Source: Actinomycetes bacterium
GTDB taxonomy: Bacteria; Actinomycetota; Acidimicrobiia; Acidimicrobiales; Aldehydirespiratoraceae
Length of the DNA: 64,000 nt
Direction of reading: 5' to 3'
Assembly: GCA_024276495.1 (NCBI GenBank)
Contig: JAJRXC010000051.1
Location: forward strand, 1 to 64,000
A program made the translations under genes and the position numbers. Position 1 is the first letter of the stretch; every line of letters starts with the position of its first letter. This document shows positions 16,773 to 25,041 of the stretch, piece by piece. The notes under the pieces are model-generated. The model did not search any database and had not been told where the DNA came from. It was given only the letters and a program-made list of their open reading frames with translations.

Positions 16773-17654
16773 CTAGGTGGTGTTGAAGCTCGTGATGAGC
16801 GTCTCGGCGAGGAGAACCCAGCCGTTGACCATCACGAAGAGAAGGATCTTGAACGGAAGCGACACGAAGACCGGCGGCAGCATCATCATGCCGAGCGACA
16901 TCAGAACGGAGCTCACGACCAGGTCGATGACCAGGAAGGGCATGAAGACGACGAAGCCGATGATGAACGCCGTCTTCAGCTCCGAGAGGATGAACGCCGG
17001 CACCAGGGCCGACATCGAGACGTCGTCGGGGGTGTCCGGGGCGAGCTCGCTGTTCTCGGCCGCGAGCATGAGGCCGAGCTCGTCCGCGCCCACGTTGGCG
17101 AACATGAACTCCCGCAGCGGATCGACCGCGGCGTTGTAGGCCTCTTCCTGCGTCAGCTCGCCCTCCAGATAGGGCTGCAACCCCTCCTCGTTCATCGCCT
17201 TGAGCGTCGGGCCCATGATGAAGATGCTCAAGAAGAGCGAGAGGCCGACCACGACCTGGTTCGGCGGGACGCTCTGCACGCCGAGGGCGTTGCGCACCAG
17301 CGAGAAGACGATCACGATCCGGGTGAAGCTCGTCAACATGATGACGAGCGACGGCGCGACCGACAGCAGCGTCAAACCGATGATCAGGACGACCGACTCG
17401 CTCGGCACGCCTTCACCGTCCTCGCCGCCGAGATCGATGTTGAGCGAGAGTCCGCCGTCCTCGCCCGGGACGGTCGGCTCCTCGTCCGGCAGAACCGTCT
17501 GGGGGAGGTCGATCTCGGGGCGGGCCGGCGGGCCCGACTGGGCGGCCACGGGCGCGGCCATCCACAACGCCGCGAACGCGACGATGAACGCCAACACCGA
17601 CGTCGCCGACGGGCGGCGACCGGTGGAGCGGGAGACGGGCCCGCGGCGCGTCAC
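16773..17654 (-). CDS. fliP: flagellar export gate protein FliP
   Basis: FliP forms the main ring of the export gate pore. 293 residues from a GTG start (17652-17654). A cleavable signal sequence ends near residue 39 (VAAQSG), as is known for FliP. The FliP core follows: LSVAPSLVIMLTSFTRIVIV, NQVVVGLSLFLSIFIMGPTL, and the C-terminal helices with FKILLFVMVNGWVLLAETLI. The gene follows fliO with a 4-base gap. Confidence 0.96.
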   Translation of the reverse strand: MTRRGPVSRSTGRRPSATSVLAFIVAFAALWMAAPVAAQSGPPARPEIDLPQTVLPDEEPTVPGEDGGLSLNIDLGGEDGEGVPSESVVLIIGLTLLSVAPSLVIMLTSFTRIVIVFSLVRNALGVQSVPPNQVVVGLSLFLSIFIMGPTLKAMNEEGLQPYLEGELTQEEAYNAAVDPLREFMFANVGADELGLMLAAENSELAPDTPDDVSMSALVPAFILSELKTAFIIGFVVFMPFLVIDLVVSSVLMSLGMMMLPPVFVSLPFKILLFVMVNGWVLLAETLITSFNTT

Positions 17655-17658
17655 GCGG

Positions 17659-18042
17659 TCAGGTACGGCGGACGGACCATTCCCGGAGCATCTCGATCAG
17701 ATTCATCCCTGGTGGTACCGAGCCGTCCGGCTCGGCGATCGACGACGTCCTGTCGTCGGCGGACACGGGGGCCTCCGGTTCGGGGGGCAACAGCTCGTCG
17801 CCCTCCGCCAGCACCGCGATGGTGTGTTCGTTGGCACCCACGAGGATCGTGCGGTCCCCGACCTGGAGGAGGGCGATGGTGGACGCCCGCCCCAGTTGCT
17901 CACGGCCCTTGACCGTGATCGCTCCCTTGGTGCTGAAGCCCAGCCCCAACCCCTTCGGTCGTTTGGCCGCCCACGCGAGCGCGGCGATCAGGCCCAACAC
18001 GATCCCCAAGGAGACCACGAGGCGCAGGATCATCGTCAACAC
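17659..18042 (-). CDS. fliO: flagellar biosynthesis protein FliO
   Basis: FliO assists assembly of the FliP ring. 127 residues from the GTG at 18040-18042: one membrane helix (about 4-25) followed by a cytoplasmic domain with VKGREQLGRASTIALLQVGD and RTILVGANEHTIAVLAEGDE, the typical FliO pattern. The start is uncertain: the frame stays open upstream and overlaps the end of fliN, but the only other start codon is a GTG at 18160-18162 without a ribosome site. Gene order fliN-fliO-fliP supports the call. Confidence 0.88.
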   Translation of the reverse strand: MLTMILRLVVSLGIVLGLIAALAWAAKRPKGLGLGFSTKGAITVKGREQLGRASTIALLQVGDRTILVGANEHTIAVLAEGDELLPPEPEAPVSADDRTSSIAEPDGSVPPGMNLIEMLREWSVRRT

Positions 18043-18085
18043 GGCAGAACCGCCGAACGCCGAGGCGTCGAGACCGGCATCGACA

Positions 18086-18748
18086 TCAGAGGGTGTCGTC
18101 GATCCGGCCGACGATCTCCGTGATCCGAACGCCGTACTCGTCTTCGATGACGACGACCTCACCGCGGGCGATGAGTGAGCCGTTGACCACGACGTCGACC
18201 GGCGAGCCGGCGGTGCGATCGAGCTCGATCACCGAACCGACGGTCAGCTGGAGGATCTCGGCCACGGAGAGGCGGGTGTGACCGAGCTCCGCGCTGACCT
18301 CGAGGGGGACTTCGCGCAGCACACCGAGCGACAGCAGCCCGCTCGACAGGTCGGCGTCGGCGGTCTCGCGACGCTCCTCCTGGGAGGCGACCACCGTCAC
18401 CGGGGAGATGAAGGCGACGAGCGCCGGCCCTTGCGGCCCTTCGATCAGCAGCACGGAGCCCTGTACCGAACCGGCGTCGCAGCTGCCGAGCTCGACGGGT
18501 TCGGTGGCGAGCTCCGAGGCGAAGTGTTCGATGATGCCGGTGGGATGACCGAGCCCGTCGGAGACGTCGACCAGCACCACCCGAACGGACCCGACGATGA
18601 ACTCCCAGCTTCGGAAGTCCGTTCTCAACTCGGGCGCGGCATCGATCGCGACGATCGTCACCGAGGTCTGATTGTCCGGCGTGGCGAAGCTCTCGCCGAC
18701 GACGGCAAGTCGACCCAGGTCGATCGTGTCGGTCGTGGTGTCGGTCAT
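18086..18748 (-). CDS. fliN: flagellar motor switch protein FliN (long, FliY-like form)
   Basis: FliN/FliY is part of the C-ring rotor switch. 220 residues from the ATG 18746-18748 behind AAAGGACTCC, overlapping fliM by 4 bases (ATGA). The C-terminal SpoA domain (about 140-215) is clear: LREVPLEVSAELGHTRLSV, VGSVIELDRTAGSPVDVVVN, then IARGEVVVIEDEYGVRITEI. The N-terminal 130 residues form an extra domain, as in FliY, but no CheC-type phosphatase motif (E..N) was recognised, so I use the general FliN name. Confidence 0.92.
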   Translation of the reverse strand: MTDTTTDTIDLGRLAVVGESFATPDNQTSVTIVAIDAAPELRTDFRSWEFIVGSVRVVLVDVSDGLGHPTGIIEHFASELATEPVELGSCDAGSVQGSVLLIEGPQGPALVAFISPVTVVASQEERRETADADLSSGLLSLGVLREVPLEVSAELGHTRLSVAEILQLTVGSVIELDRTAGSPVDVVVNGSLIARGEVVVIEDEYGVRITEIVGRIDDTL

Positions 18749-19671
18749 GACAGGAGTCCTTTCGTGGAGCTGCTCGGTTCGCCCACGACGGCACACGCCA
18801 GTCGGTTGCGTCGAATGGTGGGCCGCACGTTGAGGGCCGGGCGACCGGCGATCGAGAGCAGGGGCGGGGTGTCGGCGGAGATGCCGGTCTGGAGGACGTC
18901 GCCGACCTGCAGGGCGCTGATGTCGCCGGCGTTCATGAACGTCGACGGGAGGGCGACGGTGACGGGGATCGGGACCCGCAGGATGCTCTGACGGATGGGG
19001 GACGACCGCACGAGCGCTTCCGCCGTCGCCTCCCGTTCCATGTCGGAGAGCGAGGCGAGGATCGGCACGATCGCCTCTTGTGGGTAGCAGACGATCATCG
19101 TGATGTCGTCGTCACCGAACGTGAAGAGCATCTCGAGAATGACGACCACGTCGTCGCCGGGCACCAGCTTGACAAGCTGATTGTTCAGTTCGCTGCGGAT
19201 GAACGACAGTCCGAGGGGGTGATAGGGATCGAATGCCGAGGTGATCGCCTGCAACAGCTTCGGGAGGTAGTCCTCGATGAGGTAGGCGTCGACGATGGTG
19301 AGGCTGCGCTCGGGCCCCGGCGTCGTGCGCAACAATCGGTCGACGAGCCGTAGGGCGGTCCCGCCGGGGAACAACACGGCGCAGTCGCCGGCCAGGGCGT
19401 CCGACGACACGACACCGTGATACGTGCGGGCGGGAAGCCCGTCGATGAACTGTTGATAGCGGGTCTGCTCGAGACTGACGACCGAACCGCGAACGTCGTG
19501 TTCGAACAGGGCGCCGAGCACCTGCTCGAGGTCTCGGGCGATCGTCTCGTGGATGCGCCGGAGCCCGGCGGTCGCCTCGCGCCCAAGGCGCTGAGGGACG
19601 CCGAAGTCGTACGGCACCACATCGCTTCTACTCGTCGTTTTGCCCACGCTGGTCAGGTTCGTGCGCCCCAC
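18745..19671 (-). CDS. fliM: flagellar motor switch protein FliM
   Basis: FliM is the middle C-ring protein that links FliG and FliN; in chemotactic bacteria its N-terminus binds phospho-CheY. 308 residues from GTG 19669-19671. It shows the FliM core (about 25-215, with RFxxGL-like DFGVPQRLGREATAGLRRIH) and a C-terminal SpoA domain (about 225-300). The first 20 residues lack the usual acidic EIDALL-like CheY-binding peptide. No ribosome site is seen. A CATATT box a few bases upstream suggests a leaderless transcript; it is the first gene of the long flagellar run. Confidence 0.93.
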   Translation of the reverse strand: MGRTNLTSVGKTTSRSDVVPYDFGVPQRLGREATAGLRRIHETIARDLEQVLGALFEHDVRGSVVSLEQTRYQQFIDGLPARTYHGVVSSDALAGDCAVLFPGGTALRLVDRLLRTTPGPERSLTIVDAYLIEDYLPKLLQAITSAFDPYHPLGLSFIRSELNNQLVKLVPGDDVVVILEMLFTFGDDDITMIVCYPQEAIVPILASLSDMEREATAEALVRSSPIRQSILRVPIPVTVALPSTFMNAGDISALQVGDVLQTGISADTPPLLSIAGRPALNVRPTIRRNRLACAVVGEPSSSTKGLLS

Positions 19672-19734
19672 CCCGAATATGAGATGGCAAAGGGCACCAC
19701 TGCCGAAATGGGCCGTACGCCCCAGTCGGCACTC

Positions 19735-19761
19735 TCATGCCCGCAGCCCCTCGGCCGAATC
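19735..19761 (+). promoter_or_regulatory. candidate FliA/sigma-28 promoter of the HDOD-GGDEF gene
   Basis: TCAT (19735-19738), 15 bases, GCCGAATC (19754-19761), 29 bases before the ATG. Same spacing as the flgN promoter on the opposite strand; here it lies in the fliM-HDOD divergent gap. Confidence 0.6.
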
Positions 19762-19790
19762 TGCGACGCGAAACGAGAGGACCCGCACCC

Positions 19791-21335
19791 ATGACCACCA
19801 TTGACACCTCTTCGGCCGCCTCGGCCGCCTCGGCCGCCTCGGGGGCCGTCGAGGCGATCGACGTCGACGCCGTGATCGCCCGATTCGGCGACCTTCCGAC
19901 ACTCGCACCGATCGCCATGGAGGTGCTCCGGCTGGCCGACGACGAACGAGCCACGCTCGAGGACATCGCCGGGGTGATCAGCCGCGACCCCGGCCTCGCC
20001 GCGCAGCTGCTCCGGGTCGCCAACTCCCCCATGTACGGGATGGGTGGGGAGGTCTCCAGCCTGGCGCGAGCCGCCACCGTGCTCGGTCTTCGGACCGTCA
20101 AGCTGCTCTCACTCAGCTTCTCCGTGGTTACGCGGCCCGAATCAGGTGACCGCGTCGGGGAACGGATCTGGCGCCACACCCTCGTGTGGAGCGCCGTGGC
20201 CCAGAACCTGGCGAAGACCCACGAACCCCGACTTGCCGACGAGTGCTTCATCTCTTCTCTCCTCGGCAACCTGGGCCGACTCGCGCTGGTCGACGAACCC
20301 GTGTACGCAAAGACCCGCGACGCAGCCGGCGGCTGGCTCGATCACGAAGCCGAACGGCATGCCTTCGGCGTGTCGAGCCTCGACGTCACCGCCGAGATCC
20401 TCGCCGGATGGGGCCTTCCCCCGGTGCTGGGCGAGGCGATCCGCCATCTCCACCATCCGGCCGACGCGCTGGGGCAATCGGTACGGATCGCCGGGATCCT
20501 CAATGTCGCCGATGCCGCGGCCGAGTTGCTCATCGCCGACGAAGCCGAGGCCCCGGCCGCGCTCGAGCAGTACACGGCCCGGGCCGCCGGACAACTCGAC
20601 TCGAACCAGGAGGAGATCGAGGCGTTGCTGATCGACGCGGGCCCCGCGGTCGACGACATCGCCGCGATGTTCCGAACCGACGCACCGACCGAGGCGCCGA
20701 TCGCCGACCTCTTGACCCGGGCGAAGGAGGGTCTCGCTCGCATGTCGCTCGACATGGTGGTCGCCCTGTCCCAAGAGGAAAGTCGAGCCGAACAGCTCGC
20801 GACCGAGAACGAGCGCCTCGCGACGGAGGCGGCAACCGACGCGCTGACCGGTCTTCCGAACCGGCGCACCTTCGACGCCACGATGGCCCGAGAGATCTCC
20901 GCCCGGCTCCGTCATCCCCAGCCGGGGTCGCTCGGCCTGCTGATGATGGACCTCGACAAGTTCAAGGCGGTCAACGACACCCACGGTCACCAGGTCGGCG
21001 ACGAGGTCCTCAAGGGCTTCGCAGCCCGGCTCAAGCTCCACACCCGTCGCGACGAGATGCTGGCCCGGGTCGGAGGCGAGGAGTTCGTCGTGGTCATCCC
21101 GGTCACCGACGCCGACGAGATCCCGCTCGCGGCGGAACGGTTCCGCAAGGCCGTCGCCGCCGAGCCCTTCCCGACCGACGCCGGCCCGTTGGACATCACC
21201 GTGAGCATCGGGGTGGCGTGCACCGCGAACCTCCACGAAGCCGTCGCGAAGGAGCTCTACGAGGCCGCCGACCAGGCGCTCTACGAGGCGAAGCACGGCG
21301 GTCGGAACCGCTACGCGATCTCTCCTCTGCGATGA
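19791..21335 (+). CDS. HDOD domain plus GGDEF diguanylate cyclase
   Basis: 514 residues from the ATG 19791-19793 (AGAGGA upstream). Residues about 25-230 form an HDOD domain, a metal-free HD relative used for signalling (SRDPGLAAQLLRVANSP, then LGLRTVKLLSLSF). A helical linker (about 310-345) leads to a GGDEF domain with DALTGLPNRR at 350-358, MMDLDKFKAVNDTHGH, and an intact GGEEF active site at 428-432, so it should make c-di-GMP. The product-inhibition site RxxD is not kept (RRDE). Divergent from fliM with a sigma-28-like promoter. HDOD-GGDEF fusions often act in motility or polarity; the input is unknown. Confidence 0.93.
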   Translation: MTTIDTSSAASAASAASGAVEAIDVDAVIARFGDLPTLAPIAMEVLRLADDERATLEDIAGVISRDPGLAAQLLRVANSPMYGMGGEVSSLARAATVLGLRTVKLLSLSFSVVTRPESGDRVGERIWRHTLVWSAVAQNLAKTHEPRLADECFISSLLGNLGRLALVDEPVYAKTRDAAGGWLDHEAERHAFGVSSLDVTAEILAGWGLPPVLGEAIRHLHHPADALGQSVRIAGILNVADAAAELLIADEAEAPAALEQYTARAAGQLDSNQEEIEALLIDAGPAVDDIAAMFRTDAPTEAPIADLLTRAKEGLARMSLDMVVALSQEESRAEQLATENERLATEAATDALTGLPNRRTFDATMAREISARLRHPQPGSLGLLMMDLDKFKAVNDTHGHQVGDEVLKGFAARLKLHTRRDEMLARVGGEEFVVVIPVTDADEIPLAAERFRKAVAAEPFPTDAGPLDITVSIGVACTANLHEAVAKELYEAADQALYEAKHGGRNRYAISPLR

Positions 21336-21470
21336 CAAACGGGCTCGTCTGAGCGCAAACGTCACTCGCGGGAAGCGGCGAACGCCATCTGACCCGATCC
21401 CTCCTCTCGTCGACGCTGTCGAGCGACCCGAAGCACTCCTTCGGGCGTCCCGACGACGAAAGGAACGCTC

Positions 21471-22019
21471 GTGCGTCACCTCGCCGCGAGTGTCGTGGTG
21501 CTGGCCCTGCTCGCGGCCGGTTGCACCTATGCGCTGGCCGATGAAACGACTCGCTGGGCCTGCGGTCCGTTTCGGTACGAGATCAACCCCGAGGGTGCGA
21601 CCGATGCGCAGATCGACGCCGTTCACCGGGCCGTGGAGCGGTACGTGGCCGTCACCGGCCGCGACGCCCAATTCGTCGGTCTCACCGACCAACGCCGGTC
21701 GGTCGACCCGCGACCACTCGACGCCCCAGTCCTCATCGAGTGGTTCTGGCCCGACGACGTCACGTTCTCCCGAATGGGATTCGGCGAGGCGTTCGCGGTC
21801 GATGGCCGCTACGTGGGCGGGTCCGTCTACCTGCGTCCGAGCGAGTCGCCCACCCCGGCGTGGTTGGTGGAGCGCCTGACGATGCACGAGCTCGGCCACG
21901 TCGGAGGACTGCTCGACGTCGACGATGAGCAGGAGATCATGAATCCCGCGCTCACCGTCGACGAGTGGGGCGACGGTGACACCGTCGGCCTTCTCCTCAC
22001 CCACGAGCCGTGCGCGTGA
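21471..22019 (+). CDS. secreted lipoprotein metalloprotease, snapalysin-like zinc motif
   Basis: 182 residues from GTG 21471 behind GAAAGGAAC. The N-terminus is a lipoprotein signal ending in the lipobox LLAAGC (Cys at about 18). A zinc-protease motif HELGHVGGLLD lies at about 140-150, matching HExxHxxGxxD (third ligand Asp, as in snapalysins of Streptomyces), followed by a Met-turn IMNP. The small size fits a minimal metzincin catalytic domain. It is not in an operon with its neighbours. Substrate unknown. Confidence 0.75.
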   Translation: MRHLAASVVVLALLAAGCTYALADETTRWACGPFRYEINPEGATDAQIDAVHRAVERYVAVTGRDAQFVGLTDQRRSVDPRPLDAPVLIEWFWPDDVTFSRMGFGEAFAVDGRYVGGSVYLRPSESPTPAWLVERLTMHELGHVGGLLDVDDEQEIMNPALTVDEWGDGDTVGLLLTHEPCA

Positions 22020-22033
22020 GCGGCTCGTCGCAC

Positions 22034-22060
22034 TCATATGGCCTCGCGGGCCACCGATGC
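22034..22060 (+). promoter_or_regulatory. candidate sigma-28-like promoter of the CheB-like operon
   Basis: TCAT (22034-22037), 15 bases, ACCGATGC (22053-22060); one mismatch to GCCGA. It lies 22 bases before the ATG of the CheB-like gene. Confidence 0.45.
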
Positions 22061-22082
22061 TGAGGGGGAAGGAGACCCCGAC

Positions 22083-22655
22083 ATGACCGCGTTCCCGCCG
22101 GACCAGACCACGATGCCACGGACCGCCATCAGGGCCGTCCTCATCGCGGGGGCCGGCGAGGTGGGCCGGGAAGGGGCCATCGGGCTTCTCGACCGTCTCC
22201 CCCTGCTCCGCTGCCCGATCATCGTCTGCGTCCGCGACGCGGCGCTGACATCGATCCGGTCGCGGATCGACGGCGTGCGAACCCGCTGGGTCGTCGACGA
22301 CGAACCGATCGAGACGGCCTCCGTGTGGATCGCCCCTCCCGGACGCCACACCCATCTCCGAGACGGGCGGTTCCGGCTCAGCGAGGCCGACGACGGGTCC
22401 CCCACCGACGCCCCCTCTCTGGGCCGGCTCTACCACTCGCTTCGCGTCGACTTCGGCTCTCGCGTGTTCGCCGTGGTCATCGACACCAAACGCACCAACA
22501 CGCCGCAGCTTCGGCTGCTCGCCCAGCGGGGCGCCCGAGTCGTCAGCCCGATCGACTACGGCGAAGATGCCGTCGCGACGTTCTGGACGCCGGAGGCGAT
22601 CGTGACTCATCTCGGTGACCATCTGGCCGCATCCACCGAGGCGGCGATCGCATGA
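22083..22655 (+). CDS. CheB methylesterase-like protein without the catalytic triad
   Basis: 190 residues from ATG 22083 behind AAGGAG. The overall layout follows the CheB catalytic domain: an opening AVLIAGAGEVGREGAIGLLD in place of xxxIGASTGG, a middle SVWIAPPGRHTHLRDGRFRL matching the well-conserved IAPPGxH segment, then SLGRLYHSLRVDFGSRV. The nucleophile Ser is gone (AGEVG), the usual catalytic His position reads Arg, and the GMGxDG segment with the catalytic Asp is absent. It is likely a pseudoenzyme. No receiver domain and no cheR or MCP genes nearby. It overlaps the next gene by 4 bases. Confidence 0.7.
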   Translation: MTAFPPDQTTMPRTAIRAVLIAGAGEVGREGAIGLLDRLPLLRCPIIVCVRDAALTSIRSRIDGVRTRWVVDDEPIETASVWIAPPGRHTHLRDGRFRLSEADDGSPTDAPSLGRLYHSLRVDFGSRVFAVVIDTKRTNTPQLRLLAQRGARVVSPIDYGEDAVATFWTPEAIVTHLGDHLAASTEAAIA

Positions 22656-23215
22656 GCGCCGAAGCCGAGACCGGCGAGGACGACGAGACCTACAGCGCGA
22701 TCCGCACCGTGCTGGGGACGACCGAACGGACCGCTCGTTGGCATCTGACCGACGAGGTCGACGTGTTGACCGCCCTGGGGCGGGCCCGATTCGACCTCCG
22801 CCTCGTGGAGACGACCGGTCGCCCGGTCGCGGAGATTTCCGTGAAGTGCTTCCTCGGCAGCGTGAGCCTCGTCGTTCCGCCCGGGACGCTCGTCGTTCTC
22901 GACGGCACCTCGTTCCTCGCCAGCGCGAACTGCCAGGTCGAAGCCGGCGACGAATCGGATCTTCCCCGGATCGAGGTGACGGCGACAACCGTTCTGGGAC
23001 GGGTGAAGATCGTGTCGAGTGAGCCGGCCGTCCTCGAGGCGCACTCCGGCGAGGCCGAGCTGTCCGACGTGCCCGACGTGCCCGACGTGCCCGACGTGCC
23101 CGACGAGGCCGAGCTGTCCGACAAGCCCGACGAACCCGCCGTGCCCAACGAAGCCGACGAGACCGGCGAGGCCGAGCTGTCCGACGAGACCACGGCGCAA
23201 CCGATCGCGTCCTGA
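22652..23215 (+). CDS. LiaF C-terminal-like protein with acidic repeat tail
   Basis: 187 residues, translationally coupled (ATGA) to the CheB-like gene. Residues about 15-125 resemble the beta-helical C-terminal domain of LiaF-type proteins (VKCFLGSVSLVVPPGTLVV, then EVTATTVLGRVKIV). The last 55 residues are an acidic tail built from AELSD boxes (three copies) and a DVP repeat (four perfect 9-bp units at 23069-23104). No signal peptide or membrane helix, so probably cytoplasmic. The pairing with a CheB-like pseudoenzyme is unfamiliar to me. Confidence 0.6.
   Translation: MSAEAETGEDDETYSAIRTVLGTTERTARWHLTDEVDVLTALGRARFDLRLVETTGRPVAEISVKCFLGSVSLVVPPGTLVVLDGTSFLASANCQVEAGDESDLPRIEVTATTVLGRVKIVSSEPAVLEAHSGEAELSDVPDVPDVPDVPDEAELSDKPDEPAVPNEADETGEAELSDETTAQPIAS
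23069..23104 (+). repeat. in-frame 9-bp tandem repeat (GTGCCCGAC x4)
   Basis: Four perfect copies of GTGCCCGAC inside the tail of the LiaF-like gene, encoding Val-Pro-Asp units. Such repeats often change copy number by slippage and would alter tail length without breaking the frame. Confidence 0.9.
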
Positions 23216-23272
23216 GCCGCCGAGCCGGCCCGGGCCCGACCTCGGACTCGGCCCCGGTCGTGCGCCGCCGGC

Positions 23273-24775
23273 TCAGCCGCGCAGGCGGCGCTTTTGCTCG
23301 TACATCCGGAAGTCGGCCCGACGAAGCGCCTCTTGGACATCGGTGCCCGGGAGCGCCACGCTCCAGCCGGCGCTGACACCGACTTCCACGGTTCCGTGGT
23401 CGGTCGAATAGCTGCCGGCGACGGCATCGAGCACACGATTGGTCATCTCGACCAGCTCCGATTCGGACGGGAGGTCGACGAACGCGATGACGAACTCGTC
23501 GCCACCGAAACGGGCCACCTCGTCGTCGGGACGCACACATCTCTTGAGCCGGGCCGCCACCGCGCACAGGAGCGCGTCGCCACTCGAGTGGCCGTAGGTG
23601 TCGTTGACGGTCTTGAATCCGTCGAGGTCGAGGAAGCCGACACCGACCGTGCGCCCGGCGGCGAGATGGGCGGCGACCCGACTCTCGAGGCCCCGGCGGT
23701 TCAGCAGGCCGGTGAGCGGGTCCTCTTCGACCTCCCGCCGCAGCCGGGCGACCCGCACGCGGCTGTCGGTGACATCGCGAAGCACGAGGATCCAACCCGA
23801 GACCACCGGGTCGTCGGAAAGATCGTGGCCGGCAAGGTGGTACCAACGACCCCTCGGGCCGAGCACCTCCGTGGGAAGGCGGTACAACGGTGGGGGTCGA
23901 TCGGTCGGTGGTTCTCCACCGAGCTCGAGCCCGTCATCGGTCTCACGCAACGGCACCACCGTGCCGCGGAGATCATCGACCCCGGCGCCGAGCGCCTCGG
24001 CGGCCCGCTCACTCACGAACACGATCCGGGCGTCGTCGTCGACGACGATCGCCCCGTCGGCAAGATGATGAACCAGTATGCGGAACAGCTGCTCGCTCGA
24101 CCGCAACTGCTCCTCCGCGAGCTTTCGGTCACCGATCTCCCGGAGGTTCAGCACGTAGGCCTGCACCGCGGGATCGTCTCGCGCATCACTCAACACGGAC
24201 TCGACCCAGACGGCGGTGCCGTCGCGGGCGCGAAGGCGGAACTCCGAGACGCGAGGACCCGCCGAGCCCGCCCACTGGGCGGTCATGGTCCGAACCGCGG
24301 CGAGGTCCCGACGATCCACGTGCCAAAAGGCGCGACTCCCGACGAGGGAGCCCGGCGGGTACCCGAGCAGGGACGTGAGTCGATCGCTCGCGTGGGCGAT
24401 GGTGAGACCGAGGGGTTCGACCACCGCGATCGACTCGTGCCCGTTGCGCAGGACGGTACGCCAGTAGGCCTCGGCCCGGCCGTCTCGCTCGCGGGCCTGC
24501 TCACGGGCCGTCACATCGACCCGGGCCAGCACCGTCACCCCGTCATCGCGACGCTCCTGCACACGATGCTCGACGAGCCGCCAGCGACCGGGCCCGGCCC
24601 TGCACCGCAGGATCGCGTGGGCGTCCTCGACGTCGACATGGGCGATGAACGCGTCGAGGTTCTCCTCGTCATCGGGATGGAGCTCGAGGTGGTAGTCGTC
24701 GAGGGGAAAACGGGGGTCGTCGCGGCCCACCACCGCGACGGGCGTCAACGCGGGCCGCGCGGCGGGCTCGGTCAT
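23273..24775 (-). CDS. PAS-domain GGDEF diguanylate cyclase
   Basis: 500 residues, no membrane segment. Two or three PAS-like modules (about 1-90, 100-220 and 225-340; IAHASDRLTSLLGYPPGSLVG is a classic PAS stretch) precede a GGDEF domain with DPLTGLLNRRGLE (about 352-364), FLDLDGFKTVNDTYGH and an intact GGDEF at 424-428. RPDD at 415-418, five residues before GGDEF, is an intact inhibitory I-site, so it should be feedback-regulated. Its start overlaps the pilP-like gene by 4 bases; it is the last gene of the pilM-pilO operon, pointing to local c-di-GMP supply for pili. Confidence 0.93.
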   Translation of the reverse strand: MTEPAARPALTPVAVVGRDDPRFPLDDYHLELHPDDEENLDAFIAHVDVEDAHAILRCRAGPGRWRLVEHRVQERRDDGVTVLARVDVTAREQARERDGRAEAYWRTVLRNGHESIAVVEPLGLTIAHASDRLTSLLGYPPGSLVGSRAFWHVDRRDLAAVRTMTAQWAGSAGPRVSEFRLRARDGTAVWVESVLSDARDDPAVQAYVLNLREIGDRKLAEEQLRSSEQLFRILVHHLADGAIVVDDDARIVFVSERAAEALGAGVDDLRGTVVPLRETDDGLELGGEPPTDRPPPLYRLPTEVLGPRGRWYHLAGHDLSDDPVVSGWILVLRDVTDSRVRVARLRREVEEDPLTGLLNRRGLESRVAAHLAAGRTVGVGFLDLDGFKTVNDTYGHSSGDALLCAVAARLKRCVRPDDEVARFGGDEFVIAFVDLPSESELVEMTNRVLDAVAGSYSTDHGTVEVGVSAGWSVALPGTDVQEALRRADFRMYEQKRRLRG

Positions 24776-25041
24776 TCGTCACCGAACCCGTCTTCGCCAC
24801 CGAACCCGCTCTCGCCACCGGGAGCGGGCCCGAGCGGGGCCTCCGGCAAGACGAGGGGCACGAACGGGTCGCGGCGGTCGGGATCGGGCGTCCACTGCGG
24901 GGCGGGGGCCACGTCGTCGACCAGTCGACTCACCGGCACGAACGGTTCGTCGACCTCATCGACACCGTCGGGCACGAACTGCCTCGCGACGAGCGCGACG
25001 AGGACGAGGGCGACCGCCAGGAGGGACTTCGATGCGCTCAT
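24772..25041 (-). CDS. small PilP-like type IV pilus protein
   Basis: 89 residues: a short cytoplasmic start, one hydrophobic segment (about 7-20), then a Pro- and acid-rich chain containing DRRDPFVPLVLPE (about 55-67). The RDPF motif is typical of PilP-type proteins that bind PilN/PilO. It overlaps pilO upstream and the GGDEF gene downstream by 4 bases each. It is much shorter than proteobacterial PilP and has no lipobox. Assignment is mainly from gene order and the RDPF motif. Confidence 0.6.
   Translation of the reverse strand: MSASKSLLAVALVLVALVARQFVPDGVDEVDEPFVPVSRLVDDVAPAPQWTPDPDRRDPFVPLVLPEAPLGPAPGGESGFGGEDGFGDE

Noticed and set aside
18043-18162. longer FliO starting at GTG 18160-18162
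   Set aside because: Would overlap fliN by 77 bases with no ribosome site, and the extra residues look like a shadow of fliN.
21427-21445. hairpin CCCGAAG-CACTC-CTTCGGG as a terminator
   Set aside because: Good 7-bp stem but no T run and only 26 bases before the protease start; could be a leader hairpin, too weak to call.
20142-23846. 1234-codon open minus-strand frame
   Set aside because: It is antisense to well-supported genes (HDOD-GGDEF, protease, CheB-like), is mostly Arg/Pro-rich and has no domain; a typical high-GC shadow frame.
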